Shown piece after piece: positions 5,132 to 8,113 of a DNA stretch of 8,113 nucleotides (positions are counted from its first letter, which is position 1; every line of letters starts with the position of its first letter). The DNA is from Pseudorhodobacter antarcticus (GTDB taxonomy: Bacteria > Pseudomonadota > Alphaproteobacteria > Rhodobacterales > Rhodobacteraceae): the NCBI GenBank assembly GCA_945861995.1, contig CAMAWZ010000100.1, positions 1 to 8,113 on the forward strand, in the 5' to 3' direction. The notes below the pieces were generated by a model. It had not been told where the DNA came from. It searched no databases and worked only from the letters and a program-made list of their open reading frames with translations. A program made the translations under genes and the position numbers.

Positions 5132-6258
5132 AACGCGTCAACCTGCGACTGCAGCATACGCAAATCGGTCTTTCCCGAAGGCAGGCTTGGCCAATCATCA
5201 CGCCATATCAACGCCTTGGGGGCTTTCAGCGCCCCCATTTCCCCCCGCAGCGCCGCCAAAATCGCCCCTTCTTGTGCACTATCCCCTTGGCACACAGCCA
5301 CCAAATGCACCCCGCGCAAGTGATCCTTACGCGGTAAAACCGCGACCTGCCGCACCCCAGCCAAGGCCATCATCCGCACCTCGATCTCTTCGGGAAACAC
5401 ATTTTGATCCGCAACCGTCACCATCCTCCCAGCGCGGCCCAAAAGATACAGATTGCCCCCCACCATCCGCCCCATTTCGCCCACTGACAACCACCCATCT
5501 TGCCAGCGCGCGCTGCCTGCATCCGCCCCTGCATAGCGCTTAAAGCTGTAGGGTGAGCGCAGCCAAACCTCGCCCCCCCGCACAGAAAGTTCCACACCCG
5601 GATAAGGCGCGCCCACGCTGTCATGGGGCGTGTCTGCACCCGCCATCGTGATAAAACTCGCCTCCGCAGCCCCATAAAACTCGGTCACCGCAATACCGCA
5701 CAATGCCGCGCGCAGCGCAGCATCCAGCTTTGATCCGCCAACAATAATCCGGCCCACGCGCGGCAATTCTGACTGCGCCAGCACCAAACGCAGCTGCGCA
5801 GGGCTGGCCCACAGCACATCCACGCCGTCCAGCGCGCGGGCCTGCGCGCGCGGGGCCATTCCCCCCAAAACGGCCAAATCCGCGCCCAGATGCAGCGCCT
5901 CAACCGCACCATACAGGGAAAGCGATTGGTCCAGCCCGCCCAATACCGCCACGCGCGCACCGCGCCCAATCCCAAACAGCCGCGCATTCACGGCAAAACT
6001 GGCAATCCAACTTTCCACTTCGCGCACAATCCTGCGCGGAGCGCCACTGCTGCCCGAGGTCAGAGTTTCAAACTCACCTTCCCCCGCCTCCAGCGCACCC
6101 ATGTTTTGACCTTTTGGCCCGCCAATGCGAAACGGCGCACCAGACAGGGCCGTGCGCAAATCCGCCTCAACCCCCGCGCCGCCGATCCGCAACCGCGCCC
6201 CCTTAGCCCATGCAAATCGCTCTTTCATTTTGGCCCAAATACCTAAGGCGCCATCCAA
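5122..6258 (-). CDS. Short, divergent acyl-adenylate-forming ligase (ANL superfamily)
   Basis: About 378 residues, well short of the usual 500 or more, with most of the N-terminal subdomain missing. Recognisable motifs in order: the P-loop LTSGSSGAPRR (66-76), EFYGAAE (193-199), DGWLSVGE (254-261), GRAGRMVTVADQNVFPEEIE (274-293) and LPSGKTDLRML (359-369). K363 in the last is the adenylation lysine. Deviations are the P-loop Lys replaced by Arg, the ribose-binding TGD replaced by VGE (E261), and the hinge Asp after GR replaced by Gly. Expected chemistry is ATP-dependent activation of a carboxylic acid, possibly feeding the coupled thiolase. The longest frame starts at a TTG (6258) with AGGA 4 nt upstream; an ATG at 6228 (MKERFAW) is a good alternative. 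Substrate and acceptor (CoA or a carrier protein) are unknown. Confidence 0.75.
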   Translation of the reverse strand: MDGALGIWAKMKERFAWAKGARLRIGGAGVEADLRTALSGAPFRIGGPKGQNMGALEAGEGEFETLTSGSSGAPRRIVREVESWIASFAVNARLFGIGRGARVAVLGGLDQSLSLYGAVEALHLGADLAVLGGMAPRAQARALDGVDVLWASPAQLRLVLAQSELPRVGRIIVGGSKLDAALRAALCGIAVTEFYGAAEASFITMAGADTPHDSVGAPYPGVELSVRGGEVWLRSPYSFKRYAGADAGSARWQDGWLSVGEMGRMVGGNLYLLGRAGRMVTVADQNVFPEEIEVRMMALAGVRQVAVLPRKDHLRGVHLVAVCQGDSAQEGAILAALRGEMGALKAPKALIWRDDWPSLPSGKTDLRMLQSQVDALWP

Positions 6259-6264
6259 GCCATC

Positions 6265-6702
6265 CTAACCCCCCAGAACGGCCGCCATCCGCCGCAGCGC
6301 AAGGGCGTAACCCATCGTGCCAAACCCCGCGATCACCCCATCCGCGCGGGCCGAAACAAACGAGTGGTGGCGAAACGCCTCGCGCTTGTGGATGTTGCTG
6401 ATATGCACTTCCAGCACTGGCCCGTCATAGGCGTTCAAAGCATCTAGACGGGCCACCGATGTATGGCTGTATGCCCCTGGATTGATGATAATCCCCGCTG
6501 CATCGTTACGCGCGCTGTGGATCATTTCGACAATCTCGCCCTCATGGTTGGATTGGCGCGCATCCACCACCAACCCCAATGCGACGCCAAGGTGCTGCAA
6601 ACCCGCCACAACATCAGCCAGCGTTTCAGCCCCATAGATTTCGGGCTGACGCAAGCCAAGCAGGTTTAAATTGGGGCCATTGATCACAAAAACAGGCTTC
6701 AT
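6265..6702 (-). CDS. aroQ: 3-dehydroquinate dehydratase, type II (AroQ)
   Basis: A 145-residue cytosolic enzyme that dehydrates 3-dehydroquinate to 3-dehydroshikimate in the shikimate pathway; type II enzymes form dodecamers. All signature elements are visible: NGPNLNLLG (8-16, N11), R18 and the catalytic Tyr Y23 in LRQPEIYG on the active-site lid, IINPGAYSHTS (72-82, N74), the catalytic His H100 in EVHISN and R111 in REAFRHHS. Length and residue spacing match the family. The start at 6702 is preferred over an in-frame ATG at 6711 because AAAGGA sits 8 nt upstream of 6702 and overlaps the other. It is the first gene of the run aroQ-ligase-thiolase; the ligase begins 6 bp after the aroQ stop. 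Confidence 0.95.
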   Translation of the reverse strand: MKPVFVINGPNLNLLGLRQPEIYGAETLADVVAGLQHLGVALGLVVDARQSNHEGEIVEMIHSARNDAAGIIINPGAYSHTSVARLDALNAYDGPVLEVHISNIHKREAFRHHSFVSARADGVIAGFGTMGYALALRRMAAVLGG

Positions 6703-6729
6703 AGCGGGCATCCTTTACGGGTTTGCGCC

Positions 6730-6758
6730 ACCATAACAGCACCAAGCCCCTTGCGCAA
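6730..6758 (-). promoter_or_regulatory. Candidate promoter of the aroQ-ligase-thiolase operon
   Basis: On the minus strand TTGCGC (6758-6753), a 17-bp spacer and TATGGT (6735-6730, 4/6 to the -10 consensus). The start of transcription would be near 6723, leaving about 20 nt of leader with the AAAGGA ribosome-binding site. It lies directly after the metF terminator, consistent with an independent transcription unit. Confidence 0.5.
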
Positions 6759-6763
6759 AAGAC

Positions 6764-6793
6764 AAAAAACAGGGCGCAGGTTTCCCCGCGCCC
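6764..6793 (-). terminator. Intrinsic terminator of metF
   Basis: On the minus strand GGGCGC (6793-6788) pairs with GCGCCC (6777-6772). The stem extends inward through G·T, G-C and G-C (GGG with CCT) to a GAAA tetraloop, giving a 9-bp stem. It is followed by TG and six T (6769-6764). GC-rich stem, GNRA loop and U-run are all present, making this the only convincing Rho-independent terminator in the window. It lies about 90 nt after the metF stop. Confidence 0.75.
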
Positions 6794-6797
6794 CCCA

Positions 6798-6833
6798 CCA
6801 TCAATGGCTCCATCAATGGCTCCATCAATGGCA
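6798..6833. repeat. Three tandem copies of a 12-bp unit
   Basis: CCATCAATGGCT is repeated at 6798-6809, 6810-6821 and 6822-6833 (last base A in the third copy). Each unit contains the small inverted repeat CCAT-CA-ATGG. It lies in the metF 3' untranslated region, just before the terminator, and is not part of any credible gene. The 12-bp period suggests slippage-prone copy number. Confidence 0.7.
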
Positions 6834-6883
6834 TCGTCAAAACCGCATCCCAATCCCCCGCCTTTTGGGCAAGAAAGCAAAGG

Positions 6884-7765
6884 TTATGCAACCTTCTCCA
6901 GCGCCAATTCTGGGGTAATACCCAGTGCCCGCACCACATCGCGGGTCAAATCAGGGCGGTTTAGGGTGTAGAAATGCAAATCTTCCACCCCGCCCGCAAT
7001 CAGCCGCTCGCACAGCGATGTGCACTGCGCCAAAGAATACAGCGCCTCGCGCCCATCGCGCGCCGCGCGGGTGAATGCCTCGTCCAGCCGCGCAGGCACC
7101 TTTGTGCCGCAGCGGGCGGCGAACCGCTTTGCGCCAACCCAGCTTTGCACGGGCAAAATTCCGGGAATAATTTTTCCCGTAATCCCGGCTTTGTCCGCCG
7201 CATCGCGAAAGCGGAAAAACGTATCAGGGTCGAAGAAAAACTGCGTCAGGGCGCTGGTCGCCCCCGCGTCAAACTTGCGCTTGAGATGCTCAATATCCGC
7301 CCCCGCATGGCCCGCATCTGGGTGCGGTTCGGGATAGGCGCCAACACGCACGCTGAACTTACCCGTGGCCGCCAGCGCCGCCACCAAATCAACCGAAGAG
7401 GCAAACCCATCGGGATGCGCCGTAAACCGCTGCGCGCCCTTGGGCGCATCGCCGCGCAGAGCAACAATTTCCGTGATGCCAGCCTCGGCATAGGCATTGG
7501 CAATGTCCAACGTTTCGCTGCGGGTTGCATCCACGCAGGTTAAATGCGCCGCCACCTTCAGCCCGTAATTGCGCTTTATCGCCACCACGGCCTCATGGGT
7601 CAACTTGCGGGTTGTGCCGCCCGCGCCATAGGTCACCGACACAAACTCTGGCCGCATTGGCGCCAGCGCCTGCACCGTTTCCCACAGCCGAAACGAGGCA
7701 TCAATGCCTTGAGGCGGGAAGAATTCAAAACTGATACGTGGCAAGGAAGAACGGGGTATCGGCAT
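6884..7765 (-). CDS. metF: 5,10-methylenetetrahydrofolate reductase (MetF)
   Basis: A 293-residue FAD enzyme that reduces 5,10-methylene-THF to 5-methyl-THF with NAD(P)H, supplying methyl groups for methionine synthesis. The beta/alpha-barrel signatures are in order: SFEFFPP (12-18) with the catalytic Glu E14, TYGAGGTTR (45-53), ALRGDAP (102-108) with D106 at the flavin-contacting Asp position, TQFFFD (174-179) with Q175 at the substrate-contacting position, and HFYTLNR (264-270) near the C-terminus. Length is typical of bacterial MetF. The ATG is preceded by AGGAG with a 6-nt spacer (complement of 7772-7776). It is transcribed divergently from the metR-like gene and ends at its own terminator, so it is a monocistronic unit. 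Confidence 0.95.
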   Translation of the reverse strand: MPIPRSSLPRISFEFFPPQGIDASFRLWETVQALAPMRPEFVSVTYGAGGTTRKLTHEAVVAIKRNYGLKVAAHLTCVDATRSETLDIANAYAEAGITEIVALRGDAPKGAQRFTAHPDGFASSVDLVAALAATGKFSVRVGAYPEPHPDAGHAGADIEHLKRKFDAGATSALTQFFFDPDTFFRFRDAADKAGITGKIIPGILPVQSWVGAKRFAARCGTKVPARLDEAFTRAARDGREALYSLAQCTSLCERLIAGGVEDLHFYTLNRPDLTRDVVRALGITPELALEKVA

Positions 7766-7799
7766 GTCTGGCTCCTTTGACTTGCCACTTTATCCCACA

Positions 7800-7828
7800 T
7801 TGCGCTATATGAGTCTAATTCATATTAT
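7800..7828 (+). promoter_or_regulatory. Candidate metR promoter
   Basis: TTGCGC (7800-7805), a 17-bp spacer and TATTAT (7823-7828, 5/6). The predicted MetR box lies wholly in the spacer. The divergent metF promoter must lie in the same 88-bp gap; a possible match on the minus strand is GTGAAT (7832-7827) with TATAGC (7809-7804), which is weak, as expected for an activated promoter. Confidence 0.5.
7810..7822. promoter_or_regulatory. MetR-like binding site
   Basis: TGAGTCTAATTCA matches the MetR consensus TGAA-N5-TTCA in 7 of 8 fixed bases and has the T-N11-A geometry of LysR-family sites. A further TTCA half-site follows at 7828-7831 with the same 5-nt spacing. Its position in the metF-metR gap fits a site from which the regulator activates metF and represses itself. 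Assignment is by consensus and context. Confidence 0.55.
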
Positions 7829-7853
7829 TCACCTATAACATGAGGCGCGCGCC

Positions 7854-8113
7854 ATGTATATCGAACTTCGCCACCTGCGATCCATCCGCGCCATTGCGCA
7901 GGCGGGCGGGCTGGCCAAAGCTGCCGAGGTGCTGAATGTCACCCAAAGCGCCCTGTCACACCAGATTGCAGGGCTAGAGGATCAGGTCGGCATGGCCCTG
8001 TTTGCCCGCCGCTCGCGCCCCATGACCCTGTCGGCAGCGGGAATGCGCCTTTTGCGCGCGGCAGACCGCATTTTGCCCGAAATCACCGCGTTAGAAGATG
8101 AGTTTTCCGCGCT
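7854..8113 (+). CDS. metR: LysR-family regulator, MetR-like (N-terminal part)
   Basis: The first 86 codons are present; the gene runs off the right edge. The N-terminal winged helix-turn-helix is clear: MYIELRHLRSIRAIAQ, then LAKAAEVLNVTQSALSHQIAGLED (the helix-turn-helix, about residues 20-43), then LFARRSRPMTLSAAGMRLL, the wing and linker start. TQSALSHQ and the RSRPMTL segment resemble MetR more than a generic LysR protein, and the divergent arrangement with metF strongly supports that name. MetR regulators respond to homocysteine; the ligand-binding domain is outside the window, so this is not verifiable here. The ATG has a modest upstream purine stretch (TGAGG, 7841-7845). Confidence 0.85.
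   Translation, partial: MYIELRHLRSIRAIAQAGGLAKAAEVLNVTQSALSHQIAGLEDQVGMALFARRSRPMTLSAAGMRLLRAADRILPEITALEDEFSA

Noticed and set aside
4103..5543. Several plus-strand open frames antisense to the thiolase and ligase
   Set aside because: Their composition is low-complexity Pro/Ala/Arg, they have no motifs, and the minus-strand genes carry the family signatures.
6798..6833. Tandem repeat as a CRISPR array
   Set aside because: The units are only 12 bp and directly adjacent, with no spacers and no cas genes.
6626..6971. Small frames through the metF-aroQ gap that translate the 12-bp repeat
   Set aside because: They overlap the terminator and aroQ promoter, show no conserved features, and all three frames look equally arbitrary.
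6974..7543. Plus-strand open frame of 189 codons opposite metF
   Set aside because: It mirrors the codon structure of metF, with no domain and no ribosome-binding site; metF is unambiguous.

Overview
This 8.1 kb window reads as chromosomal DNA of a GC-rich alphaproteobacterium. The ParE, MetF/MetR and AroQ sequences and the GC-biased third codon positions suggest Rhodobacterales (Roseobacter/Rhodobacter group); this is inferred from sequence character, not from a database match. Protein-coding density is high. No rRNA, tRNA, CRISPR array or complete insertion sequence was seen.

Layout. Positions 1-85 hold the 5' end of a minus-strand Rossmann-fold NAD(P) epimerase/dehydratase. Divergent from it is a compact phd-doc type toxin-antitoxin operon (167-793, +), with a palindromic operator lying on its own promoter. 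Next is parE (872-2833, +), the ATPase/TOPRIM subunit of topoisomerase IV. Six bases after parE comes a conspicuously AT-rich orphan gene (2840-3343, +) whose product carries an RNxxxH motif typical of HEPN-superfamily ribonucleases. A 219-bp gene-free stretch (3344-3562) between convergent genes is full of inverted and direct repeats and resembles a small mobile or structured repeat.

From there to 7765 all genes are on the minus strand. They are a small periplasmic lipoprotein c-type cytochrome (3563-3964) with an FNR/CRP-type palindrome upstream, an atypical thiolase (4058-5131), a short divergent acyl-adenylate (ANL) ligase (5122-6258), aroQ (6265-6702) and metF (6884-7765). aroQ, the ligase and the thiolase are packed with gaps or overlaps of at most about 10 bp and probably form one operon from a promoter just upstream of aroQ. 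metF is separated from them by a good intrinsic terminator. The window ends in a divergent LysR-type regulator (7854 onward, +) that looks like MetR, with a MetR-like box in the metF-metR intergenic region.

How the parts work together. metF makes 5-methyl-THF for methionine synthesis and is probably controlled by the adjacent MetR. aroQ serves the shikimate pathway. The ligase-thiolase pair looks like a small acyl-CoA (or acyl-carrier) module with unusual active sites and unknown substrate. parE is housekeeping but is flanked on both sides by accessory defence/TA-type genes. The strongest leads for something undescribed are the thiolase that lacks two canonical catalytic-loop residues together with its reduced ligase, and the orphan HEPN-like gene next to the structured repeat.
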